From Bacteroidales bacterium (GTDB lineage Bacteria > Bacteroidota > Bacteroidia > Bacteroidales > Muribaculaceae): a DNA stretch of 64,000 nucleotides. The stretch is taken from the NCBI GenBank assembly GCA_004557825.1, contig SFFL01000010.1:1-64000 (forward strand). Direction: 5' to 3'. This document shows positions 1 through 8,341 of the stretch, in pieces (position 1 is the first letter of the stretch; every line of letters starts with the position of its first letter). A program made the position numbers and the translations under genes. The notes under the pieces were generated by a model. That model searched no databases. It saw only the letters and a program-made list of their open reading frames with translations, and was not told the DNA's origin.

Positions 1-60
1 CTAAAATGACTACTTTTGCCCATGGTTAGCTATGTTTTGTCGCAAAAGCAAAGTAACCAT

Positions 61-100
61 TTAGGGCTGACTCCTGCAATAGGTGCCAGCCCTAATTTTT
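61..100 (+). terminator. Rho-independent-type hairpin near the left edge
   Basis: A 9 bp perfect stem (TTAGGGCTG at 61-69 pairing with CAGCCCTAA at 87-95) with a 17 nt loop is followed by TTTTT at 96-100. It would terminate a plus-strand transcript entering from outside the window. No gene ends here within view, so what it serves is unknown. Confidence 0.5.
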
Positions 101-114
101 CAGCCTGCCTCAAA

Positions 115-139
115 AATTTTTATCGGACAGCAATAATAA
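115..139. repeat. Copy A of a 20 bp motif shared with the IS66 scar
   Basis: Bases 115-134 (aatttttatcggacagcaat) recur exactly, in inverted orientation, at 16707-16726. The 15 bp GGACAGCAATAATAA at 125-139 also recurs directly at 16729-16743. The motif lies between a hairpin and the end of ruvC and could be the terminus of an insertion element outside the window; that origin is inference. Confidence 0.6.
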
Positions 140-178
140 GATTTATACGAATTAGCCGCTATCGCGGGCGGGGGCGGA

Positions 179-796
179 TTAGGGCTTTACGCGGGAGGGG
201 TTGGCGGCGATGAAGGCTTTCCAGGAACGGGGGCCGGAGGGGGCTGAGGCGGGTTTCTGCAGTTCGTAGAAGTGGCAGAGGGATGCGGCCAGGGCGTCGG
301 TGGCATCGAGTTCCGGGAGGAGTTGCTCGCGGGGGATGTCGAGGATGCGGCGAAGCATTTCCTGCACTTGCTCTTTTGAGGCGGCGCCGTTGCCGGTGAT
401 GGCCATTTTTATTTTGCGCGGCTCATACTCGGTGATGGGGATGTCGCGTTCAAGCGCCGCCGACATTGCCACACCCTGGGCGCGGCCCAGTTTGAGCATC
501 GACTGCACGTTTTTGCCGAAGAATGGCGCCTCGATGGCCATTTCATCAGGCATATATTGTTCGATAAGGCCGGCCACACGTTCGTGTATGCGCTTCAGAC
601 GGAGATAGTGCGACTCGAATTTCGACAGCTTTATCACCCCCATCGCTATCAGCAGCGGCTTTTTCCCCTTTATGCCGAGCACACCGTAGCCCATCACATT
701 GGTGCCCGGGTCGATGCCGATAATCACGCGGTCCATCTCGGCCTCGTGCGAAGCCACGGCGCTTTCCACCCCTTTCAACTGGTCGCCCCGCTTCAT
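179..796 (-). CDS. ruvC: Crossover junction endodeoxyribonuclease RuvC
   Basis: RuvC resolves Holliday junctions during homologous recombination, working with RuvAB. The RNase H-like fold is visible through its acidic residues: the Asp in IGIDPGTNVMGYG near residue 28, the Glu in MAIEAPFF, and the Asp pair in ELDATDALAASLCH near the C-terminus. At 205 aa it is slightly longer than usual because of a roughly 20-residue N-terminal extension. I chose the ATG at 796 because it overlaps the stop of the upstream DUF4286 gene (ATGA) and has GGAGG about 7 nt upstream; a later ATG at 736 (MDRVIIGIDPG) would give a more standard N-terminus. It is the last gene of a minus-strand run. Confidence 0.95.
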   Translation of the reverse strand: MKRGDQLKGVESAVASHEAEMDRVIIGIDPGTNVMGYGVLGIKGKKPLLIAMGVIKLSKFESHYLRLKRIHERVAGLIEQYMPDEMAIEAPFFGKNVQSMLKLGRAQGVAMSAALERDIPITEYEPRKIKMAITGNGAASKEQVQEMLRRILDIPREQLLPELDATDALAASLCHFYELQKPASAPSGPRSWKAFIAANPSRVKP

Positions 797-1098
797 AGGA
801 TTACCTCCATATATGTGGTGAAGAACAGCACCTGACCGGAGAAGCGGGCCGAGAGGTCGTCGCGCAGCAGTGCGGCCACATCGTCGTGCCACCGCTGCGC
901 CTCATCGAGCTTGGCGGCACGAGCCTGCAGAGCCACCGATATAGTGCCCGGCTCAATCTGCGTCATCACCCGCGCCATTGTGATGCCGGAAAAGATTCCG
1001 GCCTTTTCCATCGACTGCACATACACCTCGCGCGCCCATTTGAGGAACTCCTCAAGGCGCGGTTCGGCCACGACGAATGTAGTGTTAAGAATATACAT
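793..1098 (-). CDS. DUF4286 family protein
   Basis: A 101 aa protein beginning MYILNTTFVVAEPRLEEFLKW. The pattern of a short N-terminal strand followed by a Trp-containing helix, and the small size, match the Bacteroidota DUF4286 family, whose function is unknown. There is no signal peptide, so it is probably cytoplasmic. Its stop codon overlaps the ruvC start by 4 nt (ATGA), so the two are likely translationally coupled. The family assignment is by recognition of the N-terminal pattern only. Confidence 0.8.
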   Translation of the reverse strand: MYILNTTFVVAEPRLEEFLKWAREVYVQSMEKAGIFSGITMARVMTQIEPGTISVALQARAAKLDEAQRWHDDVAALLRDDLSARFSGQVLFFTTYMEVIL

Positions 1099-1107
1099 TG
1101 CTCAGAC

Positions 1108-1896
1108 TTATTTTCCGGCAGTCAGCTGCTTTTCGAGCCGACGGCGACGGAGAAAACGCGGGATAAACTTCAGATGCCGCCAGATGGTGGGCAGAGTGCC
1201 ATAGTAATAGCACATAATACGGAAACGCTCCATCAGCGACGCACGGCGGTTGGCCGTGGTCATCCCCTCCATCAGATAGTCGGCCACCACCTCGTCGAGG
1301 TAGCAATTGTGCTTGGAATGCTGGAGCACACGGATGCACCAGTCGTAGTCGGCTGAGAACCGGTATTTTAGCCGGAATTGATCGGTAATGCGGCGGAGGG
1401 CGAAAAATGCCTGATGGCATACCACCATCCCGTCGCGGAAACTCTCATACGAGAGTTCGGCGGGCGCTTCGAGATGCCTCCCGGCTATGCGCTTGCGGTC
1501 GCTGTCGACGAGGTCGGTCTGCCCGTACACCACGCCGGGAAAGTCGTTGTCCATAATCACATCGGCCACCCGCTGCAGAGTGTCGGGCGAATGGAAAGCA
1601 TCGCCGGCATTGAGAAACACCACATATTCCCCGCAGGCCATATTAAGGCCCTTGTTCATAGCATCATACAGCCCGTGGTCGGGACTGGAGAGCAGCTTCT
1701 GATTGGCCGGTGCGTTGCGCCGGGCTATCTCGACAGTGTCGTCGGAGGAAGCGCCGTCGATAATCAGATGCTCAAAAAGGCGAAACGACTGCCCGCGCAC
1801 ACTGTCGAGTGTGGGCTGGAGGTCATTCCGCGCGTTATACGTGACGGTAATGATGGAAAATAGAGGTGCCGTAGTCGGGCCGCTGTATCCGTTCAT
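1108..1896 (-). CDS. Family 2 glycosyltransferase
   Basis: This 262 aa protein has a GT-A fold. Near the N-terminus are FSIITVTYNA and the nucleotide-binding DGASSDDT. SPDHGLYDAMNKG and FLNAGDAF in the middle form the sugar-nucleotide and metal region, and a DYDW segment lies near residue 190 where the catalytic base usually sits. It resembles glycosyltransferases of surface polysaccharide synthesis, and would add one sugar from an NDP-sugar at the inner membrane. No other polysaccharide genes are adjacent, so donor and acceptor cannot be named. The C-terminus is very basic (FLRRRRLEKQ), consistent with membrane association. It lies between the S66 peptidase and DUF4286 genes with gaps of about 10 bp on each side. 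Confidence 0.88.
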   Translation of the reverse strand: MNGYSGPTTAPLFSIITVTYNARNDLQPTLDSVRGQSFRLFEHLIIDGASSDDTVEIARRNAPANQKLLSSPDHGLYDAMNKGLNMACGEYVVFLNAGDAFHSPDTLQRVADVIMDNDFPGVVYGQTDLVDSDRKRIAGRHLEAPAELSYESFRDGMVVCHQAFFALRRITDQFRLKYRFSADYDWCIRVLQHSKHNCYLDEVVADYLMEGMTTANRRASLMERFRIMCYYYGTLPTIWRHLKFIPRFLRRRRLEKQLTAGK

Positions 1897-1904
1897 CAGA
1901 CTTA

Positions 1905-2906
1905 TTATTTTGGTAGATTATAGTGCAGAGTGGCGCCGGAGCCGTCGACTTCGAGGGTAGCCTCGAAGCCCATCGGAATCGGTATATTGCCATCGATATG
2001 CCCCACGGGCACATCCATCGCCACCGGGAAGGGGCATTCCGGCCCGAGCACACGCGATATCATCTGATACATATCCTCGTGGTCGGCCGAAGGGTGGCGG
2101 TATTCGGTGAACTGCCCCACGACAAGGCCCGCGAGCCGGTCGAGCACCCCGGCCAGCCGCAGCTGCCAGAGGATACGTTCGATTTTATATATCGGTTCGG
2201 CCACATCCTCCAACACAAGAATGGTGCCGGGAGCAATCTGCGAGTAAGGGGTGCCGATAAGGCCGCCAAACACGGCTGCATTGCCGCCGACAACCCTTCC
2301 GGTGCCTCTGCCCAGGCGTGAATCACGGCCGTACACCGATCCGGAGAATCCGGTGGGGAGAGCCACATCGCCGAGCGTGCCGCCCAATATCGAGAGCAAC
2401 CGCCGGTTGAGCGGATCGTCCGGGCCGCCGAGTGTGAGTTGCTTGGCCATCGAGGCATGCACCGAAGGCCAGCCGTGCTTGCCCCAGAGGGCGTGGAGCG
2501 CGGTGACGTCGCTGAAACCGACAAGCCACTTAGGATGCGCAGCCACTTCCGGCTCGGCAAGGATTCCATCCAGCTCCGGCAACAGATGCACGCATCCGTA
2601 GCCACCTCTGCTGCAAAGGATTAGCTTCACATCCGGGTCGCGCAAAGCGGCGGCGAAATCGGCCAAACGCTCGGCGGCGCTGCCGCTGAACGAGCCGGAT
2701 TTGCCCAGCGTGTGAGGCATCACCTCCGGCCGCAATCCCCACGCCTCAAGCGTGGCGACAGCTCCCGCCACATAGTCGGGATTTATAATGGATGCGGGCG
2801 AAAGGATGGTCACCTTGTCGCCCCGCGCCACGGTCACGGTCGATGCGTTTTCGCCGCTGATCACGGTTGTGGTGGTTGCGTTTGCGCCTTCGGTTTTGCT
2901 TACCAT
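1905..2906 (-). CDS. LD-carboxypeptidase, peptidase family S66
   Basis: S66 enzymes are serine peptidases. LD-carboxypeptidases trim the terminal D-Ala from tetrapeptide stems during murein recycling, and the MccF branch cleaves microcin adenylates. Landmarks in order are: ILSPASIINPDYV at the N-terminus, CSRGGYG, the nucleophile Ser in GFSDVTALHALWG, GGNAAVFGGLIGTPY, the Glu in LVLEDVAEPIYKIER, and the His in DVPVGHIDGN. The full triad is therefore present. The open frame continues upstream to 3098, but that part overlaps the radical SAM gene and looks non-coding; the ATG at 2906 gives 333 aa, normal for the family. A Thr/Ala-rich stretch of about 20 residues precedes the fold. There is no clear signal peptide, which favours cytoplasmic recycling. 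Confidence 0.9.
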   Translation of the reverse strand: MVSKTEGANATTTTVISGENASTVTVARGDKVTILSPASIINPDYVAGAVATLEAWGLRPEVMPHTLGKSGSFSGSAAERLADFAAALRDPDVKLILCSRGGYGCVHLLPELDGILAEPEVAAHPKWLVGFSDVTALHALWGKHGWPSVHASMAKQLTLGGPDDPLNRRLLSILGGTLGDVALPTGFSGSVYGRDSRLGRGTGRVVGGNAAVFGGLIGTPYSQIAPGTILVLEDVAEPIYKIERILWQLRLAGVLDRLAGLVVGQFTEYRHPSADHEDMYQMISRVLGPECPFPVAMDVPVGHIDGNIPIPMGFEATLEVDGSGATLHYNLPK

Positions 2907-2940
2907 ATTAATAATGGGCAGGAATATAGTACGGCGGAAT

Positions 2941-3720
2941 TCAGGAGACCTGCACGGGAATGGATGTGGCCTCGGCAATACGGGCGCCGATGCTCCGAAG
3001 CTCCTCGGCGGGGATCTTTTCGAGCGAACGGGCCGGTGTGGTGCGGTCGATCGAATAGAGCATAATCTCGCGCGGGGCCATTTTCTTATAAGCCTCAATC
3101 AGCGCCGTCACCTCCTCGGGGGTGGTGTTGTCGATGCGACGGCCCTCCCACTCACCGCGGAGCATCATAGTCTGTATGATGCCTGTGCCGGCAAACTGCC
3201 GCAGGTCGACGATGACTTTCTCGGCGCTGAATCCGGGGGAATTGGGGCGGTCGAGCACACGGATTGTGCTGTCGAGAGCCGAGTCGAGTTTCAGAATATT
3301 ATTGTCGACACGCTTCAGCGCCTCAGCCACCTGCGGGATGTGGATGCGGGTGGAATTGGTGAGCACGCTCACCTTCGCCTCGGGGAAATACTTATCGCGC
3401 AGAGCTAAGGTATCGTCCACGATTTCAGGGAAATGCGGATTCACCGTGGGTTCGCCGTTGCCCGAAAAGGTAATCACATCGAGCTGCTGCCCGGCTGCGT
3501 GCATTTCGCGGAGCTTCTGCTCAAGAGCCCGAGCCACCTCCTCGCGCTGCGACATACCGGTGGTGCCGGGGCCTTGCGCGTTGAAGCCCGCCTCGCAGTA
3601 GAGGCAGTCGAATGTGCAGATTTTGCCGTCATTGGGCGTGAGGTTCACGCCCAGCGACGTGCCAAGCCGCCGCGAATGAATCGGGCCGAATATCGTGTCG
3701 TGAAATAATACTCTCTGCAT
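2941..3720 (-). CDS. Radical SAM protein
   Basis: The iron-sulphur motif CTFDCLYC (CX3CX2C) follows the family signature SRRLGTSLGVNLTP near the N-terminus, and a FSGNGEPTVNP segment in the middle forms part of the SAM site. The protein is about 259 aa and belongs to the small radical SAM group (COG0731-like) common in Bacteroidota; the substrate is not known. I chose the ATG at 3720 (MQRVLFHDTIFGP), preceded by AGGAAG, because it gives the usual short leader; another ATG at 3753 would add 11 residues. The S66 peptidase gene follows after 34 bp. Confidence 0.85.
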   Translation of the reverse strand: MQRVLFHDTIFGPIHSRRLGTSLGVNLTPNDGKICTFDCLYCEAGFNAQGPGTTGMSQREEVARALEQKLREMHAAGQQLDVITFSGNGEPTVNPHFPEIVDDTLALRDKYFPEAKVSVLTNSTRIHIPQVAEALKRVDNNILKLDSALDSTIRVLDRPNSPGFSAEKVIVDLRQFAGTGIIQTMMLRGEWEGRRIDNTTPEEVTALIEAYKKMAPREIMLYSIDRTTPARSLEKIPAEELRSIGARIAEATSIPVQVS

Positions 3721-3760
3721 TTCTTCCTGAAGGCTGGCGGCTATGTCATACACACCTCAG

Positions 3761-3833
3761 TGTAGGGACGCACCCTGGTGCGTCCGCCACACAGTTGCCG
3801 ACTTACACGGACGCACCGGGGTGCGTCCCTACA
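3761..3833. repeat. Dispersed inverted repeat, copy 1
   Basis: Two palindromic half units built around GACGCACC and GGTGCGTC, at 3761-3786 and 3808-3833, face each other. The outer 14 bp (TGTAGGGACGCACC and GGTGCGTCCCTACA) are perfect inverted repeats. The same architecture occurs at 50629-50714, and a half copy lies at 52042-52066. It sits between frr and the radical SAM gene. Confidence 0.8.
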
Positions 3834-3896
3834 AGATGATACGTATGTGGCTATCACACAGCCGCTCCTACATTGTAAGAGCCGTTATACAATAAA

Positions 3897-4457
3897 TCAG
3901 ACGGTGAGGATTTCCTTCTCTTTGGCAGCGAAGGTCTCGTCGATTTTCTTGATATATTTATCGTGGATTTTCTGAGCCTGGTTTTCGGCATCCTTCTCCA
4001 CATCCTCGGGCATACCCTGCTTGATGGCCTTCTTGAGGCCCTCGATAGCGTCGCGACGGGCATTGCGCACCGACATCTTGGCGTTTTCGGCTTCGGCCTT
4101 CGACTGCTTTACAAGCTGCTTGCGGCGGTCCTCGGTCAGGGGCGGGATAGCCAGACGGATTACTTCGCCATTATTTTCGGGCGTGATGCCAAGCTCGGAG
4201 TTGATGATGGCCTTCTCAATCTCCTTGAACATCGATTTCTCCCAGGGGGTGATGGCGATAGTGCGGGCGTCGGGCACAGAAATGTTGGCCACATTCGACA
4301 GCGGTGCGGGCGAACCGTAGTACATCACACGGATGCCATCAAGAATCTTGGGGTTAGCTTTTCCGGCGCGGATGCGAGCCAGCGTTTCCTCGAGATAGAT
4401 TACAGCCATCTCCATTTTCTCCTCGGCGGGAGCGAGATAAGTCTTGGGGTCAGTCAT
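3897..4457 (-). CDS. frr: Ribosome recycling factor
   Basis: RRF splits post-termination ribosomes together with EF-G. The 186 aa product has the full three-helix-bundle layout with the conserved core RAGKANPKILDGI near residue 32, followed by the domain II strands and PPLTEDRRKQLVK near residue 105. It lies directly downstream of pyrH, a common arrangement in bacteria, with an 81 bp gap. Start and length are standard. Confidence 0.97.
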   Translation of the reverse strand: MTDPKTYLAPAEEKMEMAVIYLEETLARIRAGKANPKILDGIRVMYYGSPAPLSNVANISVPDARTIAITPWEKSMFKEIEKAIINSELGITPENNGEVIRLAIPPLTEDRRKQLVKQSKAEAENAKMSVRNARRDAIEGLKKAIKQGMPEDVEKDAENQAQKIHDKYIKKIDETFAAKEKEILTV

Positions 4458-4538
4458 ATTTTCAGGTTTTATGAATTGCTGTTTGTTGATGTTGAGTCCT
4501 TGTCAGCGGATTATGGCGTTGTCAGCGCCAAGTCTTTG

Positions 4539-5249
4539 TCAATACACCAGAGTGCCGATAGGCTCTCCGGAGAGCACCTTCACCAGGTTGCCGGGGGTGT
4601 CCATGTCGAACACCACGATGGGCAGATGGTTCTCCTTGCAGAGCGCCGTGGCGGTCAGGTCCATCACCTTCAGGCCGCGGGTATACACCTCGTCGTAGGT
4701 GATTTCCGAGAACTTCGTGGCCGTGGGGTCTTTTTCGGGGTCGGCGGTGTAGATGCCGTCGACGCGCGTACCCTTCAGCATCACATCTGCCTCAACCTCC
4801 ACGCCACGCAGGGCAGCGCCGGTGTCGGTAGTGAAGAAGGGGTTACCGGTACCGCAGGACAGGATGGCCACCTCGCCGCGGTCCATCGCCTCGATGGCGC
4901 GCCATTTGCTGTAATGATCGCCTATCGGATGCATTGCAATGGCTGTGAGCACCTTGGCCTTCTGACCGATGGCTTCGAGCGCTGAACTCAGCGCCAGCGA
5001 ATTGATTACCGTGGCAAGCATACCCATCTGGTCGCCCTTCACACGGTCGAACCCTTTGGCTGCGCCCTGCAGACCGCGGAAAATATTGCCGCCACCGATC
5101 ACGATGGCCACCTGCACACCGCTGTCTACCACCTCCTTAATCTGAGTGGCATACTGCTCCAGGCGCACCGGGTCGATACCGTAATGCTGGCTGCCCATCA
5201 GCGACTCGCCGCTGAGCTTGAGAAGTACTCTCTTATATTTCGTTCGCAT
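4539..5249 (-). CDS. pyrH: Uridylate kinase (UMP kinase)
   Basis: PyrH phosphorylates UMP to UDP with ATP in pyrimidine nucleotide synthesis. The 236 aa protein is a complete amino-acid-kinase fold: LLKLSGESLMG at the N-terminus, VIGGGNIFRG near residue 50, the UMP-binding GTGNPFFTTDTGAALR near residue 134, and VDGIYTADPEKDP near residue 164. A Bacteroidota-type promoter lies just upstream, and frr follows. Confidence 0.97.
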   Translation of the reverse strand: MRTKYKRVLLKLSGESLMGSQHYGIDPVRLEQYATQIKEVVDSGVQVAIVIGGGNIFRGLQGAAKGFDRVKGDQMGMLATVINSLALSSALEAIGQKAKVLTAIAMHPIGDHYSKWRAIEAMDRGEVAILSCGTGNPFFTTDTGAALRGVEVEADVMLKGTRVDGIYTADPEKDPTATKFSEITYDEVYTRGLKVMDLTATALCKENHLPIVVFDMDTPGNLVKVLSGEPIGTLVY

Positions 5250-5278
5250 AGTTTGTGAAAACTTGAGGATTAATGTTA

Positions 5279-5310
5279 CAAATTTACATTAATTTTTCCG
5301 ACATTTCAAA
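5279..5310 (-). promoter_or_regulatory. Bacteroidota-type promoter for pyrH-frr
   Basis: Read on the minus strand, TTTG (5310-5307) is separated by 20 nt from TAAATTTG (5286-5279). This fits the TTTG / TAnnTTTG consensus of the Bacteroidota primary sigma factor. Transcription would begin a few nucleotides further, giving a leader of about 20-25 nt before the pyrH ATG at 5249. Confidence 0.65.
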
Positions 5311-5370
5311 ACTCCCCGCAATTTTTCCGCTTTCTCCCTCAGTTTAGAGGCAGTTCGGCAATATCTTCGG

Positions 5371-6240
5371 TTAAAACGCGGCGGGGGTGCGGCGGTAGGG
5401 GTAGGTGGGGTCGAAGATGCTGTTGAGAATGTGGGCCAGGCGGTGGCCGCCGAGCAGAAGCGACTCTTCAATCATCGGGGTCCAGCGGGCTACATCGTTG
5501 TAGCTCAGCGAGGTGCCGTCGGGGGTGGCGCGGTAAACCTCCGCAGCGTTCTCCACGCCGCGGCGTGCCCAGTCGGCGACATTGCCCGAGAGGAGAAGCA
5601 CCTGCTGCTCGGGCTTCATAGGCAGGTCGATTTGGTCGGCCCACTCCGTATAGCTCCATTTGTGTGCCGACTCCACCAGTGAGCCGTCCCATACGCTGTG
5701 GAGGTTGGTGTCGCGGCCGAAATATTTCACTTTCGTGCGGTTGCCGCCCAGGTCGGAGAGGTGCCCCATGTGCATCGGCTGGTGCATATCGCCCACGAGA
5801 TGCACAAGGATTTTCAGCGCCAGCAAGCGGTTGGCCTGCGTCTGCGAAGAGTCGGACAGCACGCGCACGGCATAGCGGATGCCCTTGATTACATCGCCAT
5901 TGGGATTTTCGGGAGCCGTTTCGAGCGTCTGCCCCTCATCCACATTGCGGTAGTGCCAGGTTTTGGTGTAAGCATATTCTGGAGTGTGACTTGCATTGTC
6001 GAGCCAGTTGGCCCAGTACACCAGATGCCGCCCCTCCAGCAGAGAGTCCACCGCAGCCTGCGTGGACGGAGTGAGATGCCGCTCGGCGATATGCGCCACC
6101 ACATCGTGACCCTTCTGGCTCCACGCCGCTGCCGACAGCGCAACCGCCGCCATCACAGCCACAACCGCCACGCGCATCATCGGCGCTTTCACAGCCACGC
6201 GCATCACCCGCGCGCTTGCCATTGCCATATTCCGTATCAT
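5371..6240 (-). CDS. S1/P1 nuclease family protein, secreted
   Basis: This family consists of zinc-dependent single-strand nucleases or 3'-nucleotidases. The N-terminus contains a hydrophobic signal segment (AVVAVMAAVALSAAA), and predicted cleavage exposes WSQKGHDVVAHIAE. In this family the mature N-terminal Trp and a following His coordinate zinc. Further zinc ligands are expected in LVGDMHQPMHMGH near residue 150 and in HSVWDGSLV near residue 180. At 289 aa with the signal it is of normal size. The region before the signal core holds several ATGs, so the exact start is uncertain; ATG 6240 is the longest. The protein probably acts in the periplasm in nucleic acid scavenging. Confidence 0.88.
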   Translation of the reverse strand: MIRNMAMASARVMRVAVKAPMMRVAVVAVMAAVALSAAAWSQKGHDVVAHIAERHLTPSTQAAVDSLLEGRHLVYWANWLDNASHTPEYAYTKTWHYRNVDEGQTLETAPENPNGDVIKGIRYAVRVLSDSSQTQANRLLALKILVHLVGDMHQPMHMGHLSDLGGNRTKVKYFGRDTNLHSVWDGSLVESAHKWSYTEWADQIDLPMKPEQQVLLLSGNVADWARRGVENAAEVYRATPDGTSLSYNDVARWTPMIEESLLLGGHRLAHILNSIFDPTYPYRRTPAAF

Positions 6241-6360
6241 ATTCTATTTCATTTCTCAGATTATTCTATATGGCAAAGTTACTCAATTATTCCGAAGTAT
6301 AGACACAATAGCACGGGGAAATGTTTCACTGCATATCTTTAATATTTCGGCGAAAATGCT

Positions 6361-6368
6361 TAACTTTG
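6361..6368 (+). promoter_or_regulatory. -7 element upstream of argS
   Basis: TAACTTTG matches the Bacteroidota TAnnTTTG -7 consensus. I see no good -33 element at the expected spacing. The leader would be about 75 nt. Confidence 0.5.
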
Positions 6369-6450
6369 CAGTCTAATTGGCGCTCTATCAACAGCAACGG
6401 GCGCTCAATCTATTATCAATCATCGTTCACTCATTATTTAATTAACGTAT

Positions 6451-8238
6451 ATGTCACTCGACAACATAATCGCACAGGGCGTGAGCCGCGCCGTAAAGGA
6501 GCTTTACGGCGTAGATACTCCCGCCGAACAGATTGTTCCCCAGGCCACCCGCAAGGAATTCGAGGGAAACCTCACCATTGTGATTTTCCCCTGGGTGAAG
6601 GCCGCACGCAAAGCCCCCGAGGCCGTAGCCAACGAAATCGGCGCCTGGCTCGCCGATAATGAGCCGGCCGTCGACCGCTTCAATGTGGTGAAGGGCTTTC
6701 TCAATATCGTAATCGAGCCTACTTTCTGGTGCTCGGTGCTTGAGCACATTGCCTCCGACGACCATTTCGGATTCAAGGAAGCCACGGCCGACAGCCCGCT
6801 GGTGATGGTGGAGTACTCCTCCCCCAACACCAACAAGCCGCTGCACCTGGGCCACGTGCGCAACAATCTCCTTGGCTTCTCGCTGTCGCAGATTCTCAAA
6901 GCCTGCGGCAACAAGGTGGTGAAAACCAACATCGTAAACGACCGCGGCATCCACATCTGCAAGTCGATGCTCGCCTGGCAGAAATGGGGCGACGGCGCCA
7001 CCCCCGAGTCGACCGGCAAGAAGGGCGACCACCTTATCGGCGACTTCTATGTGATGTTCGACAAGCACTTCCGCGACGAAGTGAAAGCGCTCGTGGAGAA
7101 GGGGATGACCGAAGATGAGGCTAAAGCCGCATCCCCGCTGATGGCCGAAGCCCGCGAGATGCTCGTGAAATGGGAGCAGAAAGACCCCGAGGTACGCGCT
7201 CTGTGGGAAAAGATGAACCAGTGGGTTTACGACGGTTTCGACGTAACCTACAAGCGCCTCGGCGTGGATTTCGACAAGATCTATTATGAGTCGCAGACCT
7301 ATCTCGAAGGCAAGTCGAAAGTGATGGAAGGCCTGGAGAAAGGGATTATGTACCGCAAGGAGGATGGCTCGGTATGGGCCGACCTGACCGACGCCGGGCT
7401 TGACAACAAGTTGCTTCTGCGCGCCGACGGCACTTCGGTGTATATGACTCAGGACATCGGCACCGCCAAGCTCCGCTTCGCCGACTACCCCATCGACAAG
7501 ATGATTTATGTGGTAGGCAACGAGCAGAACTATCACTTCCAGGTGCTGTCGCTCCTGCTTGACCGTCTCGGCTTCAAGTGGGGCAAGGATCTGGTACACT
7601 TCTCCTACGGTATGGTCGAGCTCCCCGAAGGGAAAATGAAGAGCCGCGAGGGCACCGTGGTCGACGCCGACGACCTGATGGAAGAGATGGTAAGTCAGGC
7701 GCGCGAAGTGGCTATGCAGCTGGGCAAAACCGACGGCCTCACCCCCGAGGAGGTTGACAAAATCGCCGAAACCGTGGGTATGGGCGCACTGAAATACTTC
7801 CTGCTGAAGGTCGACCCGCGCAAAAATATGATGTTCAACCCGAAGGAATCGATCGACTTCAACGGCAACACAGGGCCCTTCATCCAGTACACCTACGCCC
7901 GCATCCGTTCAGTGCTCCGCAAGGCTGAAGGACTCGGATATGTCATCGGCGACTACGCTGCCGTGAAGCCCAACGAAAAGGAAACCGCGCTTATCCAGAC
8001 ACTCGCCGAATTCCCCGACACAGTGCAGGAGGCCGGCCGCACCTACTCCCCGGCGCTCATCGCCAACTACACCTACGAGCTGGTGAAGCAGTACAATCAG
8101 TTCTACCACGACTACTCCATCCTCAAAGAGGAGAACGCCGCCGTGCGCTCGCTGCGTCTGGCGCTCTGCCGTTCGGTAGCCCGCACCGTAAAAATGGCAA
8201 TGGGCCTTCTCGGCATAGATGTGCCCGAACGGATGTAA
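6451..8238 (+). CDS. argS: Arginyl-tRNA synthetase
   Basis: ArgS charges tRNA-Arg. The 595 aa protein contains, in order, the N-terminal Arg-tRNA-synthetase domain, the class I HIGH motif as PLHLGHVRNN near residue 130, the Rossmann catalytic core, the KMSK-type loop as KMKSREG near residue 395, and a C-terminal DALR anticodon-binding domain ending SVARTVKMAMGLLGIDVPERM. Length and motifs are complete, and the start is an ATG downstream of a TAnnTTTG promoter element. It is followed after about 100 bp by the Bax-inhibitor-1 gene under its own promoter-like site. Confidence 0.97.
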   Translation: MSLDNIIAQGVSRAVKELYGVDTPAEQIVPQATRKEFEGNLTIVIFPWVKAARKAPEAVANEIGAWLADNEPAVDRFNVVKGFLNIVIEPTFWCSVLEHIASDDHFGFKEATADSPLVMVEYSSPNTNKPLHLGHVRNNLLGFSLSQILKACGNKVVKTNIVNDRGIHICKSMLAWQKWGDGATPESTGKKGDHLIGDFYVMFDKHFRDEVKALVEKGMTEDEAKAASPLMAEAREMLVKWEQKDPEVRALWEKMNQWVYDGFDVTYKRLGVDFDKIYYESQTYLEGKSKVMEGLEKGIMYRKEDGSVWADLTDAGLDNKLLLRADGTSVYMTQDIGTAKLRFADYPIDKMIYVVGNEQNYHFQVLSLLLDRLGFKWGKDLVHFSYGMVELPEGKMKSREGTVVDADDLMEEMVSQAREVAMQLGKTDGLTPEEVDKIAETVGMGALKYFLLKVDPRKNMMFNPKESIDFNGNTGPFIQYTYARIRSVLRKAEGLGYVIGDYAAVKPNEKETALIQTLAEFPDTVQEAGRTYSPALIANYTYELVKQYNQFYHDYSILKEENAAVRSLRLALCRSVARTVKMAMGLLGIDVPERM

Positions 8239-8292
8239 AAAGCTGCCACGCTGAGAGTGCGTCGCGCCGTTTCTGAAACGCGATTAAACTTT

Positions 8293-8307
8293 TGGCACGC
8301 TTTTTGC
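8293..8307 (+). promoter_or_regulatory. Sigma-54 (RpoN)-type promoter
   Basis: TGGCACGCTTTTTGC matches the -24/-12 consensus TGGCACG-N4-TTGC exactly. The GG at 8294-8295 and the GC at 8306-8307 have the required 12 bp phasing. Transcription would start near 8319, leaving about 23 nt before the ATG at 8342. No TAnnTTTG element was noticed in this gap. Confidence 0.65.
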
Positions 8308-8341
8308 GTCTAATAAAAAAAGAAAACAGCTATAATTCAAT

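Noticed and set aside
16..213. Small plus-strand frame at the left edge
   Set aside because: It runs through a terminator-like hairpin and the shared 20 bp motif and overlaps the end of ruvC; no protein features.
3963..4985. 340-codon plus-strand frame across frr and pyrH
   Set aside because: It overlaps two conserved genes on the minus strand and their spacer.
6454..7599. 381-codon frame antisense to argS
   Set aside because: ArgS is complete and conserved on the plus strand.
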